Shown here one piece after another: positions 42,093 to 51,928 of a stretch of 64,000 nt of DNA. Position 1 is the stretch's first letter. Each line of letters opens with the position of its first letter. The position numbers and the translations under genes were made by a program. This stretch comes from Bacteroidaceae bacterium. GTDB taxonomy: Bacteria; Bacteroidota; Bacteroidia; Bacteroidales; Bacteroidaceae. The notes below the pieces were generated by a model that worked only from the letters and a program-made list of their open reading frames with translations, was not told the origin of the DNA and did not search any database. Location of the stretch: positions 22,584-86,583 of the forward strand of contig JAFTVE010000046.1 in NCBI GenBank assembly GCA_017465905.1, written 5' to 3'.

Positions 42093-42779
42093 CGGTTTGG
42101 TCATAATGTCTGTCGCTATTCTTCAGATACCTTCGCGGTATCATCGCAAGTGTAACGCGCGACTATCTGTTTCATCAGTGTCATCGTGTTGATTTATTCT
42201 TAGTAAACAAATTGCACGTGATTACACTGATTCTTTGTTGTCTTTCTCATATTTTTATCAAAATTTTCAGTTTCTCGGAGGAGACCATTTGCGAGAATGG
42301 TCGCGACCATGTGCGTGAGTGATGGCAAGCAATTGCGCGAATGGTCGCCATCGATAACATGTAAATATAGTTGCAAATTTAAGGTAGGTTCTATAAATTA
42401 TCTTTACCGAAAAGTCGGAGTTTATCCGAGACTGTTTTGTTGAGTGTTGAGGGAGTATAGCGGGCTATATGACCGAAACAGTCGGCAAAAGAGGCCGGAT
42501 AAAGCCGAGTTAGCGGTAAAAAGAAATAACCAAGAGTGTTTGAAATATCTCTGCGATAATTTATAGAACCTACCTAAGAAAATGCATGCACTTGTACAAG
42601 CTTCAGGCCACACTTTCTATGAAAGTTGAAAGATGAAAAATGAAAACCGAACAATGCAAATGTCTATCACGGAGAATAAAGGAGAAGGACATCCCGAGGA
42701 CAACCTGGGTTGTCCTTGTTTATCGCAAGATATACAGTTGGTTACGGCCGGCAAGGACAGCCGGACAACCTATTTGGGG
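41997..42779. repeat. Inverted repeat of about 85-93 bases enclosing a MITE-like element
   Basis: The left arm (41997-42080) and the right arm (42687-42779) are inverted relatives: the blocks aataggttgtccggctgtcc and acaaggacaacc recur as complements in the same order, with a diverged centre. Between them lie palindromes such as atggtcgcgaccat (about 42296) and the 194-bp element at 42382-42575. No gene is seen from 41865 to 42972. Confidence 0.65.
42382..42575. mobile_element. MITE-like element with 21-base terminal inverted repeats
   Basis: AGGTAGGTTCTATAAATTATC (42382-42402) and its exact complement (42555-42575) end a 194-base stretch with no coding capacity. The inside also has short inverted pairs such as GACTGTTT/AAACAGTC. 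No clear target-site duplication is visible. The source insertion sequence is not in this window. Confidence 0.65.
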
Positions 42780-42972
42780 AAGTACGTCTTTCAAGCGTGA
42801 ACGAGCACTTCTCGAACAAGAGTGAACCTACTATAACGTGAGTTCTGTAATACTATAGAGTACAAATAGATTGTAATCTCTAAAAAATCCCTAAAAGCGA
42901 AGTTTGCGACATTTATCCGTCTATAAATGTAATAAATTTTCTCCACAGAGGCGATACTTTTGCATACGGTTT

Positions 42973-44379
42973 ATGAATCATCAAGAATCTGCCGCATACA
43001 TGCCTGTGAAGCACAAGAGACGGACAACGAAAAGATATCGCACGATGGTGTTTGTATTCATCATATTATGTGTGTTGCTTTACCTTGTGTTCGGAGTGAG
43101 CCTCAAGAACAATTGGAGATACAAGCGCAGACACGCGGAGGCTGCGGCCAGCCTGGCCACACCTCACGTGAAGGAGCTGCTGTGCCGCGAGGTGGATACC
43201 AGCGGCGTGCATCCGCGCTTCGCTTCCTTGGTCAAGAGGCTTGCACTGAACACGAACAACCTCACGGCAGGGAATGCGGTGAATATCATCGTTGACGGAC
43301 GGGAGAAGCAGCGGATGCTGATGGAGGACTTGCGCAGGGCCAAGGAGTATATACACATGGAGTATTTCCACTTTGGCGTGGATGAGGGCAGCCGCAGCAT
43401 CAAGCAGCTGCTCGAAGAAAAAGCCGAGGAGGGGGTGAAGGTGCGTTTCCTGAACGAGAACATTGCCAACATCCCCATCCCCGGCGCCTATTACCGCAGC
43501 ATGCGGCGGCATGGGGTGGAGGTGTGCAGTTTCACTCCCTACAGGCACAACCTGATAAGTTTCTTCACGCTGCTCAACTATCGTGACCATCGCAAGACAG
43601 TGGTCATCGACGGCAACGTGGCCTACACGGGCGGCATGAACATCAACGACAACTACTTCTGCCGCTGGCGCGATACGCACATGCGCCTCACGGGCGATGC
43701 CGTGGACATGCTGCAAGCCACCTTCCTCGACACGTGGCTCAGCTCGGGCGGAAAGCTCGACAAGCCCATCGACCATTACTTTGCCCATGAGAAACAGGCC
43801 AATCGCATAGCATCGGCCTATGCCTTCGAGGATAAGCGTGTGCAGATAGTGCCCGATGACCCGTCGTCGGACACGCGGACGGCGCAGATGGCCTACGAGT
43901 GGGTGTTTGACCATGCACAGGACTACGTGTATATACAGACTCCTTACTTCGCTCCGCCCAAGCATCTTCTCGATGCCATGAAGGGGGCGGCGAGGCGTGG
44001 CGTGGACGTGGTGCTGATGCTGCCCGAGAAGACCGACCATCCGCTGCTGCGCTACACCAACCGGGCCTACTACGAGGAGTGCCTGGAGGCGGGCATACGC
44101 ATCGTGCTGCGAGGGGGCGAGTTTATCCATAGCAAGACCTTCGTGTGCGACGACTACCTGTCGCAGATAGGCACCTCAAACATGGACATGCGCAGCTTGG
44201 AGCTGAGCTACGAGCTCAATGCCTTCATCTACGACCGCGAGACGGCATTGAGCTGCAGGCAAATCTTCCTCGATGACCTGGACATCTGCCGAGAGCTCTC
44301 ACTGCAGGCATGGAGGGAGCGACCCCGTTGGCAAAGACCCATTGAGCAGCTTTTCAGGTGCTTTGCGCCGGTGCTGTGA
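42973..44379 (+). CDS. cls: Cardiolipin synthase (PLD family)
   Basis: Joins phosphatidylglycerol molecules, or PG and another phospholipid, into cardiolipin at the inner membrane. One N-terminal membrane helix (MVFVFIILCVLLYLVFGV). Two HKD motifs are present: HRKTVVIDG (His codon 43588) and HSKTFVCDD (His codon 44128), with the usual GG and SN residues after them. The ATG at 42973 is 10 bases after a TACTTTTG box (42955-42962); the next ATG at 43000 (MPVKHKRR) is an equal candidate. About 468 residues from the first. Confidence 0.92.
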   Translation: MNHQESAAYMPVKHKRRTTKRYRTMVFVFIILCVLLYLVFGVSLKNNWRYKRRHAEAAASLATPHVKELLCREVDTSGVHPRFASLVKRLALNTNNLTAGNAVNIIVDGREKQRMLMEDLRRAKEYIHMEYFHFGVDEGSRSIKQLLEEKAEEGVKVRFLNENIANIPIPGAYYRSMRRHGVEVCSFTPYRHNLISFFTLLNYRDHRKTVVIDGNVAYTGGMNINDNYFCRWRDTHMRLTGDAVDMLQATFLDTWLSSGGKLDKPIDHYFAHEKQANRIASAYAFEDKRVQIVPDDPSSDTRTAQMAYEWVFDHAQDYVYIQTPYFAPPKHLLDAMKGAARRGVDVVLMLPEKTDHPLLRYTNRAYYEECLEAGIRIVLRGGEFIHSKTFVCDDYLSQIGTSNMDMRSLELSYELNAFIYDRETALSCRQIFLDDLDICRELSLQAWRERPRWQRPIEQLFRCFAPVL

Positions 44380-44506
44380 TATGAGAGCATGACGTTGCAT
44401 GTGAGAATACAACGAAAGAGAAACGCCAGTAGTAGCCTTAAAGAGGTTCAGGCTGTGTGCTGGTCATGTAACATATTATTGGATGGAACCTCTCTATATT
44501 ATATAA

Positions 44507-45697
44507 ATGACGAATCTGCTACGTAAACGAATGGCTCGTTACGACTTGCCACAACAAATCAAAGCCAAAGGGGTGTACCCCTACTTTCGCTGCATAGAGA
44601 GCGAGCAAGATACAGAAGTAATCATGAACGGTCGGCGGGTGCTGATGTTCGGTTCAAACTCCTACCTGGGACTCACCAACCATCCCCGTGTGATTGAGGC
44701 CGCCAACCAAGCAACTCGCCGATACGGTACCGGATGTGCCGGTTCCCGATTTCTTAATGGCACTATCGATCTGCACCTACAACTTGAGCACGAACTGGCC
44801 AGTTGGACGGGAAAGGAGGATGTGATGGTATATTCCACCGGATTTCAGGTAAACCTCGGTGTGGTGTCGTGCGTGACAGGGCGTGAAGACTATATCATCT
44901 GCGACGAACTGGACCACGCATCCATCGTGGAGGGGCGGCGCTTGTCGTTCTCCACGCCACGCAAGTATCGCCACAGGGATATGGCTTCATTGGAGCGTGA
45001 ACTGGCTCGTTGCCGCCCCGAAGCAATCAAGTTCATTGTCACCGATGGGGTGTTCTCCATGGAGGGCGACATTGCACCGATGGACGAGATTGTGCGCTTG
45101 GCACGGAAGTATGATGCCAATGTCATGGTGGACGAGGCTCACGGCTTCGGTGTGCTGGGCCCTGAAGGTCGTGGCACCTGCCATCACTTCGGCGTGGCCG
45201 ATGAGGTGGATCTCCTGATGGGCACATTCAGTAAGTCGTTCGCCTCTATTGGCGGCTTCATCGCCTCCGACAAGGATACCATCAACTACCTGCGTCACAA
45301 CTCGCGTTCGTACATCTTCAGCGCTTCGCTCACCCCTGCTGCCACGGCTGCTGCTATGGAGTCGCTCCATATCATGCAGGAGGAGCCCGAGCGCATTGAG
45401 CACTTGTGGAAGGTCACTCACTATGCCCTCGACGGATTCCGCGCATTGGGCTTTGAGATAGGAGCTACCGAGACACCTATCATACCGCTCTACGTGAGGG
45501 ATATGGAGAAGACCTTCCTCGTCACGCGTATGCTCTTCGATGAGGGCATCTTCGTCAATCCCGTAGTGCCGCCTGCCTGTGCTCCTAACGATACGCTCAT
45601 CCGCTTCTCGCTGATGGCCACCCACACTAAAGAACAGGTAGACTATGCGTTGGACAAGATGTCGGAGTGCTTCGGCAAACTGGGTATACTGCGATGA
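44507..45697 (+). CDS. spt: Serine palmitoyltransferase (alpha-oxoamine synthase family)
   Basis: Condenses serine with a fatty acyl-CoA to start sphingolipid synthesis. YLGLTNHPRVIEAA and GTGCAGSRFLNGTIDLH (about residues 86-102) are family motifs. DEAHGFGVLGPEGRG follows, and GTFSKSFASIGGF holds the PLP Lys. The family also contains KBL and BioF; the Bacteroides SPT is closest in my recollection and the coupled SDR supports that. 396 residues. Its TGA overlaps the next ATG by 4 bases. Confidence 0.88.
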   Translation: MTNLLRKRMARYDLPQQIKAKGVYPYFRCIESEQDTEVIMNGRRVLMFGSNSYLGLTNHPRVIEAANQATRRYGTGCAGSRFLNGTIDLHLQLEHELASWTGKEDVMVYSTGFQVNLGVVSCVTGREDYIICDELDHASIVEGRRLSFSTPRKYRHRDMASLERELARCRPEAIKFIVTDGVFSMEGDIAPMDEIVRLARKYDANVMVDEAHGFGVLGPEGRGTCHHFGVADEVDLLMGTFSKSFASIGGFIASDKDTINYLRHNSRSYIFSASLTPAATAAAMESLHIMQEEPERIEHLWKVTHYALDGFRALGFEIGATETPIIPLYVRDMEKTFLVTRMLFDEGIFVNPVVPPACAPNDTLIRFSLMATHTKEQVDYALDKMSECFGKLGILR

Positions 45698-46689
45698 AAA
45701 TTCTTGTTACTGGTGCTTCGGGGTTTATTGGCAGCCATATGGTAGACCACGCCCTGTCGATGGGGTATGAAACATGGGCGGCTGTTCGCCCCACGAGCAA
45801 TCTGAGCTATCTAAAAGGCTCCGATGTGCAATGTGTCACATTGGAGTTTGACGATGCCGCCCTGCTGGAACAGCGGCTCAGGGCGCATCGCGAAAGCCAT
45901 GGTACTTGGGATGTCGTTATCCACTGTGCGGGTGCTACCAAGTGCAAGCACAAAGACGAGTTTGACAGCATCAATTATGAGGGTACCCGTATGCTTGTAG
46001 ATACGCTGATGCGCCTGGATATGATACCCAATCAGTTCATATTTATAAGTACTCTCGGCATTTACGGTCCCCTCCACGAGCAAGAACCCCATCGGTCATT
46101 CGTAGAGACGGATGTCCCTCGTCCGAACACGCTCTATGGAAAAAGTAAGTTAAAAGCTGAGTGGTATGTTAGAGGAGTCGGTGCATTGCCCTACGTCATA
46201 TTCAGGCCGACGGGTGTTTATGGACCGCGCGACAAGGATTATCAGATACTTATACGCAGCATACGCTCGCATATAGACCTGTCGCTCGGCCTACGGCCAC
46301 AGCAGATTACTTTCGTCTATATCAAAGACCTCGTGCAAGCCGTCTTTCTGGCCATAGAGAAGGGGGTAAAGCGTCGCAGTTATCTTATTACAGACGGGAA
46401 TACCTATAATAGCAGTGACTTCACTGATGCCGTACGGGCAGCTATGGGCAATCCGTTCACCCTGCACATACCTGTTCCGCTATGGATGGGGCGCATAGCC
46501 GCCTCTATTGTAGATGTATGTGGGCGCGTGCTCGGGCATTCCTTCACGTTCAATAGCGACAAGTTCCGCATCTTGGCACAGCGCAACTGGAAGTGCGACA
46601 TATCACCTCTCGTCGACGAATTAGGGTATCGGCCTCGTTATAACCTGATTGACGGTGTGGCAGAAACGTTGGCCGAACAGGATGCGTAG
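45694..46689 (+). CDS. Extended SDR (NAD-dependent epimerase family), sphingolipid-linked
   Basis: A 331-residue extended short-chain dehydrogenase. TGASGFIGSHMVDHALS (residues 6-22) is the NAD(P) motif, and the catalytic Tyr-Lys is in YGKSKLKAEW. The start is set at the ATG that overlaps the spt stop (ATGA, 45694-45697), so the two are probably translated together. In Caulobacter an SDR of this type (CerR) reduces oxidised ceramide; a similar step here is inference. Confidence 0.85.
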   Translation: MKILVTGASGFIGSHMVDHALSMGYETWAAVRPTSNLSYLKGSDVQCVTLEFDDAALLEQRLRAHRESHGTWDVVIHCAGATKCKHKDEFDSINYEGTRMLVDTLMRLDMIPNQFIFISTLGIYGPLHEQEPHRSFVETDVPRPNTLYGKSKLKAEWYVRGVGALPYVIFRPTGVYGPRDKDYQILIRSIRSHIDLSLGLRPQQITFVYIKDLVQAVFLAIEKGVKRRSYLITDGNTYNSSDFTDAVRAAMGNPFTLHIPVPLWMGRIAASIVDVCGRVLGHSFTFNSDKFRILAQRNWKCDISPLVDELGYRPRYNLIDGVAETLAEQDA

Positions 46690-46802
46690 CGAAGAATTTG
46701 ATATATTTCGTTCTGTAAATGTAATATACTTCTTGCGGATTGCGTCTACTTTTGCAGTCTCAGAAGCGATAGTAAGTATTAAAAAAAACTCTACACAACA
46801 CT

Positions 46803-47363
46803 ATGAGCATTCAATACCTTCTTATGCTGGCCGTAGGCGATGCCATGGATGCCTTTGCGGTATCGATGGCCAAGGGCACTGTCACACGCAATCCTCGTCC
46901 GCAACATTACCTGAGTGTAGCCCTGTGGTTTGGCGGATTCCAAGCCTTGATGACCCTGTTGGGATACTTTGTCGGAGCACGCTTTGCTCCCTTGGTAGAG
47001 CGGTACGACCATTGGATATCGTTTGCTCTGCTTTCCATACTGGGAATTATGATGATATGGGAGGCCTTCGGGGTAGAGAAACCCGAGAACGTGAAGCCCG
47101 ACTTCTCTGTAAAGACGATGCTCCCGTTGGCTCTGGCTACAAGTATCGACGCTATGGCCGTAGGCGTGTCGCTGGCCTTTCAAGGGGCCGATGTTTGGCT
47201 GGCAACGCTGTTGGTAGGATTGGTCACAATGCTGTTTTCGGCCGTTGGACTCAAGGTGGGAAACCTCTTCGGCAACCACTACAAACTGGTGGCCGAGCTG
47301 GTGGGCGGACTGATACTGCTCTTCATCGGCGTTGACATCCTCGTCACCCACCTGAGCGCATAA
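46803..47363 (+). CDS. mntP: Manganese efflux pump MntP family
   Basis: A 186-residue membrane protein with six helices in two repeats. The repeats carry GDAMDAFAVSMAKG (about residues 12-25) and ATSIDAMAVGVSLAF (about 111-125), the conserved acidic motifs of MntP. It exports Mn2+. A TACTTTTG box lies at 46747-46754, about 48 bases before the ATG; no riboswitch is seen in the short leader. Confidence 0.92.
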   Translation: MSIQYLLMLAVGDAMDAFAVSMAKGTVTRNPRPQHYLSVALWFGGFQALMTLLGYFVGARFAPLVERYDHWISFALLSILGIMMIWEAFGVEKPENVKPDFSVKTMLPLALATSIDAMAVGVSLAFQGADVWLATLLVGLVTMLFSAVGLKVGNLFGNHYKLVAELVGGLILLFIGVDILVTHLSA

Positions 47364-47431
47364 AAAAGCATGGGAGATATGTGAGACAAAGAGAGCTAAT
47401 AATTGTTATATAACCAAAAACCAAGAAACTG

Positions 47432-50122
47432 ATGGAAAAGAAGAACTACTACAACCTGCCCTACAAGGCTGTGAAGGAGCTGTTGCATACCGACACCGTG
47501 CAGGGCCTCACCGAGCACGAGGCGATGGAGCGCCTCAGGGAGTATGGGTACAACGAGTTTAAGAAACGCGAGCACACGACACTGTGGCAGAAGTTCGTGG
47601 CGCAGTTCAAGAGCTTCATGATTATCGTGCTGCTCATCGCGGCGGCCATCTCGGGCGTCACGGGCTATATGAATGGCGAGGGCATCACCGACGCGCTCAT
47701 CATCCTGGTCATCCTCGTGGCCAATGCCATCATCGGCATGGTGCAGGAGTCGAAGGCGGAGAAGTCGCTCGATGCCCTGGAACGCATGGCCGCACCGCGC
47801 TGTAAGGTGGTGCGCGATGGAGAGCGCCGCATCATAGAGTCGCGCGAGCTGGTGCCGGGCGACATCGTGGAGATAGAGACGGGCGACAGCATCCCTGCCG
47901 ACCTGCGCCTCACCGAGGCCATCAACCTGAAGGTACAGGAGGCTGCGCTGACGGGCGAGTCGGTGCCCGTGGAGAAGAGCACCGAGTCCATTGAGGGCGA
48001 TGCCTCCATAGGCGACAGGGTGAACATGGCGTTTGCCTCGTGCAGCGTCACCTACGGCCGTGGACGTGGCATCGTGGTGGCTACGGGGACCGACTCCGAG
48101 ATGGGCAAGATAGCCGCTATGATAGAGTCGGTGCCCGAGATGAAAACGCCCATGCAGGTGCGCCTCGACCAGCTGGGTCGTGTGCTGGCCATCGTGAGCC
48201 TCGTGGTGTGTGGCATCATCTTCATCATCGGTCTCTGCTACGGACGTCCGCTGATGGAGATGTTCATGACCGCCGTGAGCCTTGCCGTGGCTGCCATCCC
48301 CGAGGGACTGCCTGCCGTGTCGACCATCGTGCTCGCCCTGGGTGTGCAGAAGTTGGCCAAGCAGAATGCCATCGTGCGCAACCTGCCCTCTGTGGAGACG
48401 CTGGGTAGCACCACGGTCATCTGCTCGGACAAGACGGGTACGCTGACGCAGAACCGCATGACGGTGGTGGAGATGGGCATGGGCACCGAGGTGAGTGGCC
48501 TCACCTCATTGTCGCTCCTCCATTCCCAGCTGGTGCAGTTCTCGGTGCTCTGCAACGATGCCGTCATCAGCCGCGAGGATGATAGCGTGACCACCATCGG
48601 CGACCCCACGGAGACGGCGCTCGTAGACCTCGGTCTGAGGTTCGGCATTGATAAGGACGCGCTGCTGGCCGAGATGCCGCGCGTGGCCGAGGTACCCTTC
48701 GACTCGGAGCGAAAGCGCATGGCCACCATCCACCGCGCTGCCTCGGGGCGCTACCTCGTGGCTGTCAAGGGTGGAGTCGACGAGGTGCTGGAGTGCTGCA
48801 CGAAGATCAATGTCGACGACAATGCGCAGCCCGCACGCAAGACCTCGCACAAGTCGCCGTCAATACTCTCGTTCACGGTGCGGAACATCACCGATGCCGA
48901 TATCCATCGCATATTTGAGAAGAACGAGGAGATGGCCTCCAAGGCACTGCGCGTGCTGGCCATCGCCTATAAATATATGGATGAACTGCCCAGCGACATC
49001 AGTGCCGCGAGCATCGAAGAGGGCCTCACCTTCGTAGGCATGGTGGGCATGATAGACCCGCCACGCGAGGAGGCTCGCCTTGCCGTCGAGCAGTGCCGCC
49101 GTGCAGGCATCAAGCCCGTAATGATTACGGGCGACCACGCTCTCACCGCCTCGGCCATTGCCACCCAGCTGGGCATCATGACCACTGGCAATCGCGTGCT
49201 CACGGGTGCCGAGGTGGAGCGTCTCTCCGATGATGAGCTGCGCGAGCAGTGCGGCAGCGTGGCCGTCTTTGCCCGTGTAGCCCCCGAGCACAAAGTGCGC
49301 ATCGTGAAGGCCTTCCAGCAGCGCGGCAACGTGGTGGCGATGACGGGCGACGGTGTCAACGATGCCCCTGCCCTCAAGCTGGCCGACATCGGCGTGGCCA
49401 TGGGCATCACCGGCACCGACGTGGCCAAGGAGGCTGCCGATGTGGTGCTGGCCGACGACAACTTTGCCACCATCGTGACCTCCGTGCGCGAGGGACGCCG
49501 CATCTTCGACAACCTGATGAAGAGCATCCAGTTCATGGTGTCGACCAACCTGGGAGAGATCATTCTGCTGTTCGTGGCTGTGCTGTGCAACTTCGACATG
49601 CCGTTGCTGCCCATACAGCTGCTCTTCATCAACCTCGTGGGCGACAGTCTGCCCTCGCTGGCCCTCAGCGTCGACCACGCTGCGAAGGACATCATGGAGC
49701 GTCCTCCCGTAAAGCCCCATCAGGGCATCTTCACCCGTGCGTTCACCACGAGGGTCGTATTGCAGTCGCTCATCATCGGTGCAGCCTCGCTGGGTGCCTA
49801 TATGATTGGCATGGAGCACTCCATCGAGACCGCCCGCACGATGACCTTTGCCGTGATGATCTTCTCGCAGTTCACGATGATCTTCAGCATCCGCGCCGGT
49901 CGTCAGTGGTTTACCCATCGCTTCTTCACCAACCGCTGGCTATGGCTCACCATTGCGCTGGTTACCACGCTGACGCTCCTCGTGATGCTCGTCCCTGCCA
50001 TGCAGACGCTCTTCAAGCTCACCGCCCTCAGCGCCCCGCAGTGGGGAATGGTCATCGGCCTCTCCATCGGCGTGCTCATCGTGAGCGAACTGCTGAAGCT
50101 GCTGACAAGAAGGGTAAAGTGA
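47432..50122 (+). CDS. Calcium-type P-ATPase
   Basis: An 896-residue P2-type ATPase, inner membrane. VPGDIVEIETGDSIPAD is in the actuator domain, with TGES (LTGESVPVE) after it. Membrane helix 4 has PEGLPAV, the PEGL motif of Ca2+ pumps. The phosphorylated Asp is in DKTGTLT, and TGDGVNDAPAL is in the P domain. The C-terminal helices contain a conserved NLVGDSLPSLAL. The substrate is most likely Ca2+ or Mn2+; the position after mntP makes either possible. Confidence 0.92.
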   Translation: MEKKNYYNLPYKAVKELLHTDTVQGLTEHEAMERLREYGYNEFKKREHTTLWQKFVAQFKSFMIIVLLIAAAISGVTGYMNGEGITDALIILVILVANAIIGMVQESKAEKSLDALERMAAPRCKVVRDGERRIIESRELVPGDIVEIETGDSIPADLRLTEAINLKVQEAALTGESVPVEKSTESIEGDASIGDRVNMAFASCSVTYGRGRGIVVATGTDSEMGKIAAMIESVPEMKTPMQVRLDQLGRVLAIVSLVVCGIIFIIGLCYGRPLMEMFMTAVSLAVAAIPEGLPAVSTIVLALGVQKLAKQNAIVRNLPSVETLGSTTVICSDKTGTLTQNRMTVVEMGMGTEVSGLTSLSLLHSQLVQFSVLCNDAVISREDDSVTTIGDPTETALVDLGLRFGIDKDALLAEMPRVAEVPFDSERKRMATIHRAASGRYLVAVKGGVDEVLECCTKINVDDNAQPARKTSHKSPSILSFTVRNITDADIHRIFEKNEEMASKALRVLAIAYKYMDELPSDISAASIEEGLTFVGMVGMIDPPREEARLAVEQCRRAGIKPVMITGDHALTASAIATQLGIMTTGNRVLTGAEVERLSDDELREQCGSVAVFARVAPEHKVRIVKAFQQRGNVVAMTGDGVNDAPALKLADIGVAMGITGTDVAKEAADVVLADDNFATIVTSVREGRRIFDNLMKSIQFMVSTNLGEIILLFVAVLCNFDMPLLPIQLLFINLVGDSLPSLALSVDHAAKDIMERPPVKPHQGIFTRAFTTRVVLQSLIIGAASLGAYMIGMEHSIETARTMTFAVMIFSQFTMIFSIRAGRQWFTHRFFTNRWLWLTIALVTTLTLLVMLVPAMQTLFKLTALSAPQWGMVIGLSIGVLIVSELLKLLTRRVK

Positions 50123-50141
50123 TTATCCGTGAACACTATAC

Positions 50142-50181
50142 TACGCAATAGGACTCGCCGAAGGGCGGGTCCTATTGCGTA
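50142..50181. terminator. Terminator of the P-ATPase gene
   Basis: Left arm 50142-50159 and right arm 50164-50181 pair over 18 positions with one T-G pair around a four-base loop (gaag). Very stable. Confidence 0.85.
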
Positions 50182-50319
50182 TGACGGGAACAAGGATATG
50201 GCATATTTCTCTTTATTGTAGAATAAACCTATTTGTCAAAAAAATCTGTCCTTCGTGTAACAAATCGACATTCTCTCCGTCATAAGGGTAGAGGCAATCA
50301 TTACACGGACACAGACAAG

Positions 50320-50481
50320 GTGACGCACGAAGAATTCAAAAGACGGTTTATGCCATTGCAACAAATGCTCTATCGCGAGGCATATCGGATGCTTTGCGAC
50401 AGGTTCGAGGCAGAGGATGCTGTGCAGAACCTCTATGTGCGGTTGTGGGAACAGAAAGAGCTGCTTGGCTATGTGTGTTGA
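50320..50481 (+). pseudogene. ECF sigma factor remnant (region 2 only)
   Basis: The frame VTHEEFKRRFMPLQQMLY, then REAYRMLCDRFEAEDAVQN and LYVRLWEQ matches the start of ECF sigma-factor region 2 in Bacteroidetes, but ends at a stop after YVC. Region 4 and the normal length (about 170-190 residues) are missing. The sequence after the stop leads straight into a terminator. A GTG or an upstream TTG would be the start; a working protein is unlikely. Confidence 0.6.
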
Positions 50482-50499
50482 ACCAGTATACGATATACG

Positions 50500-50531
50500 A
50501 CACAAGCCCGGGCAATCGCTCGGGCTTGTGT
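50500..50531. terminator. Terminator between the sigma remnant and argG
   Basis: ACACAAGCCCG (50500-50510) pairs with CGGGCTTGTGT (50521-50531), a 10-base loop, followed by tgttgttttccctttt. Confidence 0.8.
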
Positions 50532-50569
50532 GTTGTTTTCCCTTTTATAAAGGGTAAGTATGTCTGTTT

Positions 50570-51775
50570 TTATCTCTCCTCGTCGGGGTGGCAAGCATAG
50601 TAGGCACGGAGGGCGGTGGAGCTTACCTTGATGAAGCCCTTGGCCTCCTCGGCAGTCCAGCCCTTCTGGGTCTCGCCATATTCGCCAAACTTGTTCTTCA
50701 CGAGGTCGTCCTTGGAGTCTACACCTACGGTTTGGAAGCCGAGCGGGCGGAGCTCAAGTGTTACCACGCCATTCACGTTGCGCTGTGAGCTGGTGAGCAT
50801 GGCCTCGATATCGGGCATCACGGGCTCCAGATACTGGCTCTCGTGGAGGAACATGCCGTACCAGTTGGACACCTGGTCTTTCCAGTACTGCTGCCACTTG
50901 GAGAGGGTGTACTTCTCCAGATAGCGGTGTGCGGCGATGATGAGCATGGGGGCTGCGGCCTCGAAGCCTACGCGGCCCTTGATGCCGATGATGGTGTCGC
51001 CCACGTGGCAGTCGCGGCCGATGCCGTAGGCTGCGCCAATCTCTTCGACGGCCTGTATGGCCTTGATCTTGTCGGTGTACTCCACACCATTGACAGAGCA
51101 GAGCTCACCCTTGCAGAATCCTAGCTTAAGGAGTTCGGGACCCTCTTTGGTGGGGTGCTTCAGGTAGGCCGACTCGGGCAAGCCCTGGTTGGAGTCGAGG
51201 AGCTCGCCGCCGCAGATGCTGGTGCCCCAGATGCCCACGTTGTAGGAGTACTTGAGCTTGGCAAAGTCGGCATTGAAGCCATTGGCGTTGAGGTAGTCTA
51301 CCTCCTCCTTGCGCGTGAGGGTCTTGTCGCGGGTGAGGGTGATGATCTCTACGCCCGGAGCCATCACGAGGAAGGTCATGTCGAAACGTATCTGGTCGTT
51401 GCCTGCACCGGTAGAGCCGTGTGCTATGGCGTCGGCGCCGATCTCCTTGGCATAGCGCGCGATGGCCAGTGCCTGGAAGATACGCTCTGAGCTCACCGAG
51501 ATGGGGTAACAGTTGTTGCGCAACACGTTGCCATATACCATGTACTTGAGGCTCTTCTCGTAGTACTCTTGGGTGACGTCGAGGGTCACGTACTTGGTGG
51601 CGCCCAGCTTGTAGGCATTCTCCTCATTGGTGCGGAGCTGCTCTTCGCTGAATCCGCCTGTGTTGGCACATACGGCATGTACCTCATATCCCTCCTCCTT
51701 GGCAAGATACATCACCGTGTAGGAGGTGTCTAAGCCGCCACTGAAGGCAACTACTACTTTCTTCTTCTGTTCCAT
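50570..51775 (-). CDS. argG: Argininosuccinate synthase
   Basis: Joins citrulline and aspartate with ATP. VVVAFSGGLDTSYTVMYL (residues 7-24) is the PP-loop ATP-binding motif. IAHGSTGAGNDQIRFD is the citrulline/aspartate region. 401 residues. The GNAT gene upstream at 51929 fits the Bacteroides order GNAT-argG-argC-argD, but argC lies 20 kb away at 29017-30009. Confidence 0.97.
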   Translation of the reverse strand: MEQKKKVVVAFSGGLDTSYTVMYLAKEEGYEVHAVCANTGGFSEEQLRTNEENAYKLGATKYVTLDVTQEYYEKSLKYMVYGNVLRNNCYPISVSSERIFQALAIARYAKEIGADAIAHGSTGAGNDQIRFDMTFLVMAPGVEIITLTRDKTLTRKEEVDYLNANGFNADFAKLKYSYNVGIWGTSICGGELLDSNQGLPESAYLKHPTKEGPELLKLGFCKGELCSVNGVEYTDKIKAIQAVEEIGAAYGIGRDCHVGDTIIGIKGRVGFEAAAPMLIIAAHRYLEKYTLSKWQQYWKDQVSNWYGMFLHESQYLEPVMPDIEAMLTSSQRNVNGVVTLELRPLGFQTVGVDSKDDLVKNKFGEYGETQKGWTAEEAKGFIKVSSTALRAYYACHPDEER

Positions 51776-51928
51776 ATCACTGTATTTACAATTTTACAAT
51801 TTACTATTTACAATTTATATACAATTTGATGATTTACAATTTCGCCATCGCGGTAGATGAAATTGCAAAATAGCTAAATGCTAAATCAATGGTAAATTGT
51901 AAATGGTCAAATGGTAATTTACCCTTTA
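51776..51928. repeat. Iterated AT-rich phrases between argG and the GNAT gene
   Basis: Variants of tttacaattt recur eight or more times. The same phrase family occupies the ispF-porV gap (7786-7920). No gene is seen in this gap. Confidence 0.6.

Noticed and set aside
42422-42613. 63-codon minus frame inside the MITE-like element
   Set aside because: It spans a terminal inverted repeat and has no start signal or family features.
43066-44130. Minus-strand frame opposite cardiolipin synthase
   Set aside because: The plus frame carries both HKD motifs; the minus frame is its shadow.
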